NCBI RefSeq assembly: GCF_900102375.1
Contig: NZ_FNBO01000002.1
Span: 124,001 to 188,000, forward strand
Direction of reading: 5' to 3'
Source: Halorubrum xinjiangense
GTDB taxonomy: Archaea > Halobacteriota > Halobacteria > Halobacteriales > Haloferacaceae
DNA length: 64,000 nt
Of the stretch, positions 34,257 through 42,204 are shown piece by piece. Under the pieces are notes generated by a model. That model did no database searches and had not been told where the DNA came from. It saw only the letters and a list, made by a program, of their open reading frames with translations. The number at the start of each line of letters is the position of its first letter. Within the stretch, counting starts at the first letter, position 1. The position numbers were made by a program, and so were the translations under genes.

Positions 34257-36713
34257 TCAGTTGCCCTTATAAACGGCGCGGGCGGAGTTCGTCACCACGA
34301 GGATGCTGCTCGACGCCATCGCGAGCGCGGCCAGCAGCGGGTTGAGGACGCCCGAGAGCGCCATCGGAATCGCGACCGCGTTGTAGACGAACGCCCAGCC
34401 GAGGTTCTGCTTCAGCCGCCGGTTCGTCCCGCGCGTGACGGCGAACAGCTCCGGGACCGCGGAGAGCCGATCCTCCAGCAGGACCGCGTCGGCCGCGTCG
34501 GCCGCGAGGTCGGTCCCGGAGGCGATCGAGACGCCGATGTCGGCCGCGGCGAGCGCCGGGGCGTCGTTGCTCCCGTCGCCCACCATCGCGACCGACCCGT
34601 CGGCGCGGAGCCGCCGGACCGTCTCGGCTTTCGCCTCCGGCGGCACCTCGGCGAACACCTCGTCGATCGCGGGGTGGTCCGCGAACCGCCTCGCGGCCGC
34701 GGGCGCGTCGCCGGTGAGTACGACGACTCGGCGACCGTCCGCGTCGAGGTCGGAGACGACCGCCTCCCAGCCGTCGCGAACCTCGTCGCCGACGGCGAGG
34801 ACCCCGCGCACCCGGCCGTCCCAGCCCACGTAAACGGGGACGTTCCCGCGGTCGCGAGCGGCCGCCTCGGCCTCGCGGAGCGGGTCGGAAACCGGCCAGC
34901 CGCGCTCCTCGAAGAGGTCGGGGTGGCCGACGACGACCTCGTCGCCGTCGACGCGCCCCGCGACCCCGCGGTCGAGGACGTCGACGTCGGTCGCGGAGGG
35001 GCCGGCCGGGGGGACGGGCTCGCCGGCCGCGTCGACACCGTCGTCGGCCGAGTCGGGGACGGTCGAATCGCCGGCGGCCGCGGCGCCGCCGTCCGTCGCC
35101 GGTCGTCCTGTCGTCCCGTCTCCCGCGTCCCCCAGCACGCCCGAGACGATCGCCTCGGCGACCGGGTGGGCCGAGGCGCGCTCGACGGCGGCGGCGCGCT
35201 CGCGCACGCGGTCGACCGAGGCCCCCTCGGCCGCGGTCGCGTCGAGCAGCCGCATCTCGCCGTCGGTGAGCGTCCCGGTCTTGTCGAGGACGACGGTGTC
35301 GACGTCGTCGGCCGCCTCGAAGACGGCGTCGGAGACGACGACGATCCCGCGCTTCGCGGCGTCGCGGATGCCGGCGGCGACCGCGAGCGGGGTCGCCAGT
35401 CCGAGGGCGCACGGACAGGAGACGATCAGCACCGTCAGCCCGACGAGCGCGGCGTCGATCGGCGCCGATCCGAGCGCCAGGGTCGCCGCGGCGCCGACGG
35501 CCGCGACCGCGACGACGAGCGGGACGAACACGGTCGCCAGCCGGTCGACGAGCCGCTGGATCCCGGACCGCGAGCTCTGGATCTCCCACAGCAGGCGCAC
35601 GAGGGTGTCGAGGGTGTTCGCCGCGTCCTCGCCGACCTCGATCACGACGGGCGAGTCGGTGACGACGGTGCCCCCGCGGACCGGGTCGCCCTCGCGTTTC
35701 GTCGCCGGCAGCGACTCGCCGGTGACCAAGGCCTCGTCGACCGCGGCGGTCCCCTCGGCGACGGTCCCGTCGAACGGCACGCGCTCGCCGGGGCGAACGA
35801 GGAGGCGGTCGCCTGGGTCGACCGCGTCGGCGGCGACCGTCTCGCCCGCCTCGGTCCGCACGGTGCGGTCCTCGGCTGTCGTCAGGTCGGCGAGCATTCC
35901 GGTCGCCCGCCGCTTGATGATCGACTCGTAGTGGTTGCCGGCGGTGACCACGAGGATGACGGCGATGGTCACGTCGAAGTAGAGGTCGGTCCGGCCGACG
36001 AGCAGCGCAAGCGTGCTGTACGCGTACGAGCTCGTCGCCGCGAGCGACACGAGCAGGTCCATGTTCGGCTGTCGCGCCCGGAGGCTCACGTACGCCCCTC
36101 GTAGGATCGGGTAGCCGGTGTAGAACAGCACGATGGAGGCGAACAGCCAGATCTGCGCGAAGAGGTAGGTCCCGGAGACGCCGCCGAGGTCGACGATCGG
36201 CTCGTACCCGAAGTAGGTCGGGTACAGGAAGAGCACGTACCACAGCATCGCCATCATCCCGAAGAAGCCGCCGCCGATGAGGAACCGGACGACGGCGTCG
36301 TTGTCCGCCGCGTCCGGGTCCGCCCGGTCGCTCGCCGAGTAGCCCGCGACCGAGAGCCTGTCGGGGAGCTCGTCCGCGTCCACGGTCTCGGGGTCGTAGT
36401 CGACCCGGATCGTGTCGGTGGCGTAGCTCGCCTCGGCGGCCGCGACCCCGTCCTGCTCGCCCGCCGTCATCTCGAGGAACGACTCGCAGGTCGCGCAGTG
36501 CATCCCGTCGACGTGGAGGAACGTCGTCTCGCCGTCGAACTCCTCGCCCGGCGTCGCGTCCGGGCGCCGGGCGTCGAGGTCCTCGAGGTCCTCGACGTCG
36601 TCGAGCGAGCGCGCGACAGTCAGGCAGCCTCGGCAGCAGAACTCGCCGTCGACGTCGGGGGCCGTGTGCGGGTCGTCCCCGGTCGGGAGGTCACAGAGCG
36701 TACAGCCTGTCAT
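34257..36713 (-). CDS. Heavy-metal P1B-type ATPase, FixI/CopA-like
   Basis: The 818-residue product opens with a cysteine-rich segment (MTGCTLCDLP and FCCRGC) and an HMA domain with GMHCATCESFLEM. The core has VSCPCALGLATPLAVAAG (CPC metal site in helix 6), the phosphorylation motif DKTGTLTDGE and GDGSNDAPALAAADIG. The N-terminal cysteine-rich region is typical of FixI/CcoI pumps that supply copper to cytochrome oxidase assembly. That fits the ba3 oxidase genes immediately beyond it. The nucleotide-binding domain holds an acidic low-complexity insert (GDAGDGTTGRPATDGG onwards). Confidence 0.9.
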   Translation of the reverse strand: MTGCTLCDLPTGDDPHTAPDVDGEFCCRGCLTVARSLDDVEDLEDLDARRPDATPGEEFDGETTFLHVDGMHCATCESFLEMTAGEQDGVAAAEASYATDTIRVDYDPETVDADELPDRLSVAGYSASDRADPDAADNDAVVRFLIGGGFFGMMAMLWYVLFLYPTYFGYEPIVDLGGVSGTYLFAQIWLFASIVLFYTGYPILRGAYVSLRARQPNMDLLVSLAATSSYAYSTLALLVGRTDLYFDVTIAVILVVTAGNHYESIIKRRATGMLADLTTAEDRTVRTEAGETVAADAVDPGDRLLVRPGERVPFDGTVAEGTAAVDEALVTGESLPATKREGDPVRGGTVVTDSPVVIEVGEDAANTLDTLVRLLWEIQSSRSGIQRLVDRLATVFVPLVVAVAAVGAAATLALGSAPIDAALVGLTVLIVSCPCALGLATPLAVAAGIRDAAKRGIVVVSDAVFEAADDVDTVVLDKTGTLTDGEMRLLDATAAEGASVDRVRERAAAVERASAHPVAEAIVSGVLGDAGDGTTGRPATDGGAAAAGDSTVPDSADDGVDAAGEPVPPAGPSATDVDVLDRGVAGRVDGDEVVVGHPDLFEERGWPVSDPLREAEAAARDRGNVPVYVGWDGRVRGVLAVGDEVRDGWEAVVSDLDADGRRVVVLTGDAPAAARRFADHPAIDEVFAEVPPEAKAETVRRLRADGSVAMVGDGSNDAPALAAADIGVSIASGTDLAADAADAVLLEDRLSAVPELFAVTRGTNRRLKQNLGWAFVYNAVAIPMALSGVLNPLLAALAMASSSILVVTNSARAVYKGN

Positions 36714-36808
36714 GTGTGGTCGCTTCCGCCGTTCCGCCGGGCGCCCGCGCCCCCGGCCTGTCGGTCCCGGCTCGGCGCGTTCCGGTCAACTACGCCCGTT
36801 TCGGTCGA

Positions 36809-37009
36809 CTACGCTCGTTCCGGATCGGTCGCGTCGCCCCCGAATCCCGGCAGGCTCCCGCCGGTCGCGATCCGGAGGCTCGCCCAGATGAGCAGGACGT
36901 TCACCAGCGTGATCGCGACGAACAGCTCCGCCCGATCCGCGATGAACACCGCCGCGGGGACGAGCCCGCCGAGGATCAGGAGCACGGCCTGTTGGATCGA
37001 GAAGTCCAT
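36809..37009 (-). CDS. Small membrane subunit-like protein of ba3 oxidase (CbaC/E type)
   Basis: The 66-residue product MDFSIQQAVLLILGGLVPAA has two helices (LILGGLVPAAVFIADRAELF, FVAITLVNVLLIWASLRIAT). Longer upstream readings are rejected because they run through the promoter. A TATA box in mirror orientation (37036-37045) lies about 27 bases upstream, implying a leaderless transcript. It diverges from the oxidase operon and lies between it and the copper ATPase. The assignment as an oxidase accessory subunit rests on position and size. Confidence 0.65.
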   Translation of the reverse strand: MDFSIQQAVLLILGGLVPAAVFIADRAELFVAITLVNVLLIWASLRIATGGSLPGFGGDATDPERA

Positions 37010-37035
37010 ATCGTCTCCTATCGGCCGCCGAAAAT

Positions 37036-37082
37036 ATATAACACCCGTGTTTTCAGGGTTCGGGAACGGGTAGGTGTTATAT
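37036..37082. promoter_or_regulatory. Mirror-image divergent promoter of the ba3 oxidase locus
   Basis: ATATAACACC at 37036-37045 and GGTGTTATAT at 37073-37082 are perfect inverted repeats, 27 bases apart. Each arm works as a TATA box about 27 bases from a start codon: leftwards at 37009, rightwards at 37107. The two arms also include a conserved GGTGTT next to the TATA, which may be a shared BRE or regulator site. Confidence 0.75.
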
Positions 37083-37106
37083 GGTCTACTACCGATAAGG
37101 CCGCCC

Positions 37107-37283
37107 ATGGGCCAAAATGAGACCGCACACGCTCCGACGGACGACGCGAGCGGTGAGACGGAGGAGTTCGACCCGATCGGGACCCTCACACTCATCGCGA
37201 TCTACTTCGTCATTCTGGTGCTCTCGTGGGTGTACATCTACTACATCGAGTTCCTCGGCCGCGACCTCGTCGTCGTGGGGTGA
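37107..37283 (+). CDS. Small one-helix ba3 oxidase subunit (CbaD-like)
   Basis: The 58-residue product MGQNETAHAPTDDASGETEE has a hydrophilic head and a single long helix (TLTLIAIYFVILVLSWVYIY) ending in EFLGRDLVVVG. It precedes subunit II by six bases, as cbaD precedes cbaB in the ba3 oxidase operon of Natronomonas. In bacterial ba3/caa3 oxidases, such short polypeptides (subunit IIa) pack against subunit I or supply the second helix missing from subunit II. A leaderless start follows the mirrored TATA box. Confidence 0.8.
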   Translation: MGQNETAHAPTDDASGETEEFDPIGTLTLIAIYFVILVLSWVYIYYIEFLGRDLVVVG

Positions 37284-37289
37284 TCACGA

Positions 37290-37805
37290 ATGCACATTCA
37301 CAACTACGAGAAAATCTGGCTGGCCGCGTCGGTGCTGTTGATCCTGCTCCTCCTCGGCTCCGTCACCTACGGCGCCGTCGGGCCCGGCGTCGCCATGGTG
37401 AGCGACAGCGAGCAGGCGATCGACGCCGGCGGCTTAGACGATGACGACCGGTTCTCGGAACCGCGAGTCGAACAGGTCGGCGAGAACGAGTACGAGGCGT
37501 ACGTCGTCGCCTACCAGTTCGGCTTCCAGCCCGACCCCATCGTCGTGCCCGAGAACAGCACCGTGACGTTCTACGTCACCTCTCGGGACGTGATCCACGG
37601 GTTCGAGGTCGCTGGGACGAACGCCAACACGATGGTCGTCCCCGGGGAGGTCTCGAAGATCACGGTCGAGACCGACGACCGACAGGAGTACGGGCTCATC
37701 TGTAACGAGTACTGCGGCGCCGGCCATCACGTGATGGAGGGGAAGGTGAACGTCGTCAGTCAAGCGGAGTTCGACGACCGGAACGACGGGGGTAACGGCG
37801 AATGA
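37290..37805 (+). CDS. cbaB: ba3 cytochrome oxidase subunit II (CuA protein)
   Basis: The 171-residue product has one N-terminal helix (IWLAASVLLILLLLGSVTYG) and a cupredoxin domain with the CuA ligands: DVIHGFEVAG and CNEYCGAGHHVM, i.e. CxxxCxxxHxxM. It receives electrons from a small copper protein (halocyanin-like) at the outer membrane face and passes them to subunit I. The single helix matches the B-type oxidases of Natronomonas and Thermus. Its stop overlaps cbaA (ATGA). Confidence 0.92.
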   Translation: MHIHNYEKIWLAASVLLILLLLGSVTYGAVGPGVAMVSDSEQAIDAGGLDDDDRFSEPRVEQVGENEYEAYVVAYQFGFQPDPIVVPENSTVTFYVTSRDVIHGFEVAGTNANTMVVPGEVSKITVETDDRQEYGLICNEYCGAGHHVMEGKVNVVSQAEFDDRNDGGNGE

Positions 37806-39592
37806 GCGAGGCCATCGAGGCCGAGCAGACGTTCGCCGACAAGTTCCCCGAGGAGGCGCGGATCGTCCGCGCGGCGCTGCTCGGGTCGTTCCTCGCGCTC
37901 ACGCTTGGCGCGATATTCGGCATCATCCAGACGCTCCACCGCACCGGCGTGTTCCGCGGGTTCATCTCCTCGACCGACTACTACACCTCGCTCACCGCAC
38001 ACGGGGTGTTCCTCGCGCTCAGCTTCACGACGTTCTTCCTCGTCGGCCTGTTCACGTGGGCGGTCGTGCGGAGCCTCGACCGGCCGCTGCTCAACACCAA
38101 GATCACGTGGACGTGGTACGGGCTGATGGCCGCCGGGATGACGATGACGGGAGTCTCGATCCTCGCCGGTTTCGTCGACTCCATCGATATGAGCGCGGAC
38201 GTGTTGTTCACGTTCTACGCGCCGCTACAGGCGCACCCGATGTTCTACGCCGGGCTCGCGGTGTTCATCGTCGGCTCGTGGATCGCGGGCGCCGACTACT
38301 TCCGGACGTGGCTCGCGTGGAAGCGCGACAACCCGGACGAGCGGATCCCGCTACAGACGTTCATGGTGCTGACGACGATGGCGATGTGGTACATCGCCTC
38401 CTCGGCCGTGGCCGCTTCGGTGCTGATCTTCCTGCTGCCGTGGTCGCTCGGGCTGATCGACCAGGTGAACCCGACGCTGACCCGGACGCTGTTCTGGTTC
38501 TTCGGCCACCCGGTCGTCTACTTCTGGCTGATGCCGGCGTACCTGCTCTGGTACACCGTGCTGCCGAAAATCGCCGGCGGGCGGCTGTTCAGCGACCCCC
38601 TCGCGCGGGTCGTGTTCGTGTTGTTCCTGCTCCTCTCGACTCCCGTCGGGATCCACCACCAGTACCTCGACCCGGGGATCGCGGAGGGGTTCAAATTCAT
38701 CTCGATGACGAACACGATGTTCCTGCTGTTGCCGAGCCTGCTTACCGCGTTCACCGTGGTCGCGAGCGTCGAGTACGGCGCCCGACAGCGTGGCGGGAGC
38801 GGCCTCCTCGGTTGGCTCACCGACCTCCCGTGGCGGAAGCCCGAGTTCACGGGGATGATGCTCGCGGGACTGATGTTCGCCGCCGGCGGCTTCTCCGGGA
38901 TGGTGAACGCCGGGATGAACATCAACTATATGATCCACAACACGATCTGGGTCCCGGGGCACTTCCACCTCACCGTGGGGACCGCGGTGGCGCTCACGTT
39001 CATGGCCGCCACCTACTGGCTCTGGCCGCAGATCACTAACAAGCCGTTCTACAGCCGGACGATCGGACTGGTCCAGGTCGTCGTCTGGTTCATCGGGATG
39101 GCGCTGATGTCGAACGCGATGCACGCACAGGGGATCATGGGCGTTCCGCGCCGGACCGCCGAACCCGAGTACTCCGGGTTCGAGTACGCGACGATGTTCG
39201 GCGGATTCGAGGAGCTCAACATCCAGATCGCGATCGGCGGGACGCTCCTGTTCGTCTCGACGGTCCTGTTCATCGGGAACCTCGTGCTCACGATGGGGAA
39301 CCCGAAGATATCCGGGCTTGCGGACCCGCTGCCGCCGGCGCTCTCCGGCCCCGACGACTCCCCGAAGGTGCTCGACAACCTCCGGCTGTGGGTCGGTATC
39401 GCGCTGACGCTCGTCGTCCTCGCGTACGCGCTCCCGCTGGCGGCGATCATCAGCCGCGGCGGGCTGCTCGGTCCGGGCGTCGGCACGTATCCGGTGTGGC
39501 TCTCGCCGCTGGTCGACGCGCTCGCGAACGCGGCGACGCTGCTCAGTGCGGTCGTCGACGCGTCGGCCTCGCTCGCCGAGGTGGTCCGATGA
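37802..39592 (+). CDS. cbaA: ba3 cytochrome oxidase subunit I
   Basis: The 596-residue product has about 13 helices. Heme and CuB ligands are visible: TAHGVFLALSFTTFF for the low-spin heme, FFGHPVVYFWLMPAYLLWY with the cross-linked His-Tyr pair, IHHQYLDPG for CuB, and VPGHFHLTVGTAVALTFMAA. There is no D-channel NxxxxxN-type signature, so it is a B-type oxidase. It reduces oxygen and pumps protons. Its stop overlaps the next small gene by four bases. Confidence 0.93.
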   Translation: MSEAIEAEQTFADKFPEEARIVRAALLGSFLALTLGAIFGIIQTLHRTGVFRGFISSTDYYTSLTAHGVFLALSFTTFFLVGLFTWAVVRSLDRPLLNTKITWTWYGLMAAGMTMTGVSILAGFVDSIDMSADVLFTFYAPLQAHPMFYAGLAVFIVGSWIAGADYFRTWLAWKRDNPDERIPLQTFMVLTTMAMWYIASSAVAASVLIFLLPWSLGLIDQVNPTLTRTLFWFFGHPVVYFWLMPAYLLWYTVLPKIAGGRLFSDPLARVVFVLFLLLSTPVGIHHQYLDPGIAEGFKFISMTNTMFLLLPSLLTAFTVVASVEYGARQRGGSGLLGWLTDLPWRKPEFTGMMLAGLMFAAGGFSGMVNAGMNINYMIHNTIWVPGHFHLTVGTAVALTFMAATYWLWPQITNKPFYSRTIGLVQVVVWFIGMALMSNAMHAQGIMGVPRRTAEPEYSGFEYATMFGGFEELNIQIAIGGTLLFVSTVLFIGNLVLTMGNPKISGLADPLPPALSGPDDSPKVLDNLRLWVGIALTLVVLAYALPLAAIISRGGLLGPGVGTYPVWLSPLVDALANAATLLSAVVDASASLAEVVR

Positions 39593-39804
39593 CCGTCGAC
39601 ATCAGCCGCGGCGGACTGCTCGTGACGCTCGCGATCTTCGGCGTGATCGTCTACGAGCTCCGGACCGTGCTCGACTTCGTCGGGATCGAACTGCCGATCA
39701 TCCCGTACATGGCGGCCGTCTTCGTCCTCGCCGGCCTCTCGATCTGGTTCGTCACGCTGAAGGGCGGGTGGCGGACCGAGCCCGAGGGCGACAAGCCGGC
39801 GTAG
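39589..39804 (+). CDS. Small two-helix ba3 oxidase subunit (CbaC/E-like)
   Basis: The 71-residue product MTVDISRGGLLVTLAIFGVI has two helices (GGLLVTLAIFGVIVYELRTV and IIPYMAAVFVLAGLSIWFVT) and a charged tail. It is translationally coupled to cbaA and is probably one of the small subunits reported for the Natronomonas ba3 oxidase. A similar two-helix protein is encoded divergently at 36809. Function is structural by inference. Confidence 0.78.
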   Translation: MTVDISRGGLLVTLAIFGVIVYELRTVLDFVGIELPIIPYMAAVFVLAGLSIWFVTLKGGWRTEPEGDKPA

Positions 39805-39912
39805 CGACGCGATTTCCGACGCGCAGATCTCTTCTCACCGGATTTTGTCTTCCCGACCGCGGTCGACTCCGACGACACAAGCAGTTATCCCTCCCCGCAC
39901 CCAATAATGCGT

Positions 39913-40308
39913 ATGGAATCCAATACTGTATCGAACGACGCCGAGGATGCCGGCGCGTCCGGCGACGGGAGATCGGGCGCCGATCGGCCGGTGTCGCTAT
40001 CGGACGAAGCCGCCCTCGACGCCTTCGTCGCCGACGCGGACGCCGCGCTCGTGGAGTTCTACACCGACGGCTGCGGCATCTGCGCGAGCATGGAGCCGGT
40101 GATCGGGAACGTGGCCCGCGGCGTCGAGACGGACCTCGCCGTCGGTCTGGTGAACCCCCGCGACGACCCGCCGCTGGTTGAGCGGTTCGACGTGCGGAGC
40201 GTCCCGCTGTTCGTCCTCTTCGTCGACGGCGAGCCGGTCGCGCGGCGCGCCGAGGGGTTCATTCCAGGCGAAGACCTCGCGGCGTGGGTCGACGAGCACG
40301 CGGCGTAG
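39913..40308 (+). CDS. Thioredoxin-family protein
   Basis: The 131-residue product starts MESNTVSNDAEDAGASGDGR; an ATG two codons upstream is also possible. It has a short acidic leader and a thioredoxin domain with ALVEFYTDGCGICASMEPVI, the CGIC active site, then DVRSVPLFVLFVDGEPVARR with the cis-proline and a C-terminal GFIPGEDLAAWVDEH helix. There is no signal peptide, so it is cytoplasmic. It may reduce disulfides for nearby oxidase or Fe-S proteins. TATA-like AGTTATCC at 39883 fits a leaderless start near 39913. Confidence 0.87.
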   Translation: MESNTVSNDAEDAGASGDGRSGADRPVSLSDEAALDAFVADADAALVEFYTDGCGICASMEPVIGNVARGVETDLAVGLVNPRDDPPLVERFDVRSVPLFVLFVDGEPVARRAEGFIPGEDLAAWVDEHAA

Positions 40309-40435
40309 GGCGACCGGTTACGGGACGCGGGGGCGTAGCCGGGGCGGTACGTCTCCGGATGAACCGTCACCGGTTACGGTCAACGTTCCGACTGACGGAA
40401 CCCTTTTGAGCGGCAGCGGCGTACGCGGAGCCAGT

Positions 40436-40858
40436 ATGGGACTGGGCTCGGACATGTACCGACAGCAGATCCTCGACCACTACAAGAACCCGCGTAACTA
40501 CGGGGAAATCGAGGATCCGGACTTCACGCACGTCGGCGAGAACCCCTCCTGCGGGGACACGATCCGAATGGACGTTGAGCTCGACGACGCCGGAGAAACG
40601 ATCGAGGCGGTGCGGTTCACCGGCGACGGCTGCGCCATCTCGATGGCCTCCGCGAGCATGCTCTCGGAGCGGCTCCACGGGATGCCCGTCGACGACCTCG
40701 ACGCGCTCGACACCGACGACGTCACCGACATGCTCGGCGTCGACATCTCGCCGATGCGCGTGAAGTGCGCGGTGTTGGGCCGGCAGGTCGCACAGGATGG
40801 CGCGAAGATCCACCGCGGCGAGCTGGACCCCGACGACCGCACCGTCACCGAGGAGTAG
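40436..40858 (+). CDS. sufU: SufU-like iron-sulfur scaffold protein
   Basis: The 140-residue product MGLGSDMYRQQILDHYKNPR contains the IscU/SufU core: NPSCGDTIRMDV, GDGCAISMASASML and VKCAVLGRQ provide the three scaffold cysteines with an aspartate (CGD). The extra spacing before VKC and the lack of an IscU-type LPPVK motif indicate the SufU group, which in bacteria accepts sulfur from SufS. No cysteine desulfurase lies nearby. CCCTTTTGAG at 40401 is 30 bases from the ATG, fitting its promoter. Confidence 0.9.
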   Translation: MGLGSDMYRQQILDHYKNPRNYGEIEDPDFTHVGENPSCGDTIRMDVELDDAGETIEAVRFTGDGCAISMASASMLSERLHGMPVDDLDALDTDDVTDMLGVDISPMRVKCAVLGRQVAQDGAKIHRGELDPDDRTVTEE

Positions 40859-40949
40859 CCGGTCGCGGTTCGACCGCGTGCTGCTGGCACCGGCGCCCGC
40901 TCGTCCCGAGCCCACCGGACTTTTGCCCGCGAACCACGTTCGTCCGCGC

Positions 40950-41645
40950 ATGAGCGACGGCTTCGACAAGGAGGCGGAACGCGAGAAGCTCCGCGAGAAG
41001 CTCGCGGACGACGAGGAGAAGCGCGAGCACACGCAGCGGATGTCCGAGCTCCTGTTAAAGGGCGCGACGATGACGAACCGGCACTGCGGGGAGTGCGGCG
41101 ACCCCATCTTCCGCCACGACGGCCGCGAGTTCTGCCCCACCTGCGGGAACGAGGTCGGGGGCGCGGCCAAGGCGGGCGAGGCTTCGTCCGAGGCGGGCGG
41201 GGCTGCGGTCGATACGGGCGCCGAACCGGCCGACGCGGAAGCCGAGGACGGCGTCGATGCCGCGGCCGAGAACGGCGCGGCCGCCGGGGGCGCGGTCGGC
41301 GCTGGCGGCGCCGGCGAGGACGATTCCGGCACAGTCGACTCCGGCGGGGTCGAGGCCCGCGCGAACGAACCCGCACCGTCGCAGCCGTCTCCGTCGACCG
41401 CCGCGCCGTCAGCGGAGCCGGCGTCGTCGTGGGAGGCGTCGCCGCGCGGGTCCGAGTCCCAGCGGTCACCCTCGTCGCGGCCGGTCGACGACGGCGAGGG
41501 CGTCGCGGCCGCTCGCGCGTCGCTGACGCGCACGCTGACCCGCTTCGCCCGGGCGGCCGAGGAGACGGACGACCCGCGGCGCGCCCGCGACCACCTCGAA
41601 GCGGCCCGCGAGGCGGCCGAGGCGCTCGCGGCACTCGAGCGATAA
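40950..41645 (+). CDS. UPF0148 (Sjogren autoantigen-like) zinc-ribbon protein
   Basis: The 231-residue product begins MSDGFDKEAEREKLREKLAD. A helical start leads to CGECGDPIFRHDGREFCPTC, a zinc ribbon with two CxxC pairs. Such proteins are called Sjogren's syndrome/scleroderma autoantigen 1 family; a human relative binds centromere-associated proteins, but the archaeal function is unknown. About 100 residues of Ala/Gly/Ser/Pro linker separate the ribbon from a C-terminal helix (RARDHLEAAREAAEALAALE). The linker is a halophile expansion. Confidence 0.85.
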   Translation: MSDGFDKEAEREKLREKLADDEEKREHTQRMSELLLKGATMTNRHCGECGDPIFRHDGREFCPTCGNEVGGAAKAGEASSEAGGAAVDTGAEPADAEAEDGVDAAAENGAAAGGAVGAGGAGEDDSGTVDSGGVEARANEPAPSQPSPSTAAPSAEPASSWEASPRGSESQRSPSSRPVDDGEGVAAARASLTRTLTRFARAAEETDDPRRARDHLEAAREAAEALAALER

Positions 41646-41678
41646 CCGGCGGCGCGGCGACGCCTCGAACGGGGTCGG

Positions 41679-41767
41679 AGAGATAGGGAAGAACGGAGAG
41701 ACGAGAGACGGAAAAGACGGGAGAGACGAGAGACGGAAAAGACGAGAGAGAGCGGAGAGACGGAAGG
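41679..41767 (+). repeat. Near-pure purine tract with tandem repeats
   Basis: Between two convergent gene ends the plus strand is almost only A and G with scattered C: GAGAGACGAGAGACGGAAAA and GACG or GACGGG recur about three times. The opposite strand is C/T-rich with TTTT runs, which could act as a transcription terminator for the minus-strand gene. It may also form triplex-type DNA. Confidence 0.7.
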
Positions 41768-41788
41768 TCCGCTTCGGTTGCGGCGGCG

Positions 41789-42076
41789 TCAGACCCGAAC
41801 CGGCGAGCCGGCCGGTTCCATTTTCGCCCAGCTCGGCTCGTCGCACAACAGGGCGTGGACGATCCGGACGACCGCGTCGAGGTTCGCCTCGATGTCGATC
41901 TCGCCGCACTCCGCGCGCCGGACGAACCGCTCGACTTCCTCCAGCGTCACGGTTCCGGCGGCGACGGCGCCGGTGACCGTCTCCGTGTCGCTTTCGAGCG
42001 CGTTCAACAGTTCGGGCGACGGGTCCGGGTCGGACGGGGCGGGGCGCGACGAGCGGTCGGCCTTTGCGGCAGTCAT
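41789..42076 (-). CDS. Small haloarchaeal protein, function unknown
   Basis: The 95-residue product MTAAKADRSSRPAPSDPDPS has a disordered head and a helical domain (ETVTGAVAAGTVTLEEVERF and IVHALLCDEPSWAK). No motif identifies a function. Related short proteins with a VTLEEVERFV...ALLCDE pattern may exist in haloarchaea, and I regard it as real from the composition. It is transcribed leftwards from an AT-rich region (GAGTTAATATATTAG near 42092) and its 3' side reaches the purine tract. Confidence 0.6.
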   Translation of the reverse strand: MTAAKADRSSRPAPSDPDPSPELLNALESDTETVTGAVAAGTVTLEEVERFVRRAECGEIDIEANLDAVVRIVHALLCDEPSWAKMEPAGSPVRV

Positions 42077-42204
42077 CGATAGTTACTACATAGCGAGTTA
42101 ATATATTAGTATCGGAACGTACCACTTTATTGTCATTTCCGATCTGCCAACCTCGCTCGGCGAACAGATACGCCGACACTCGAACCGGACACGCCGGGAG
42201 CACC

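Noticed and set aside
33873-36104. 743-codon plus-strand open frame opposite the copper ATPase
   Set aside because: It begins in repeat copy D and has composition typical of an antisense frame; the ATPase on the other strand has every family motif.
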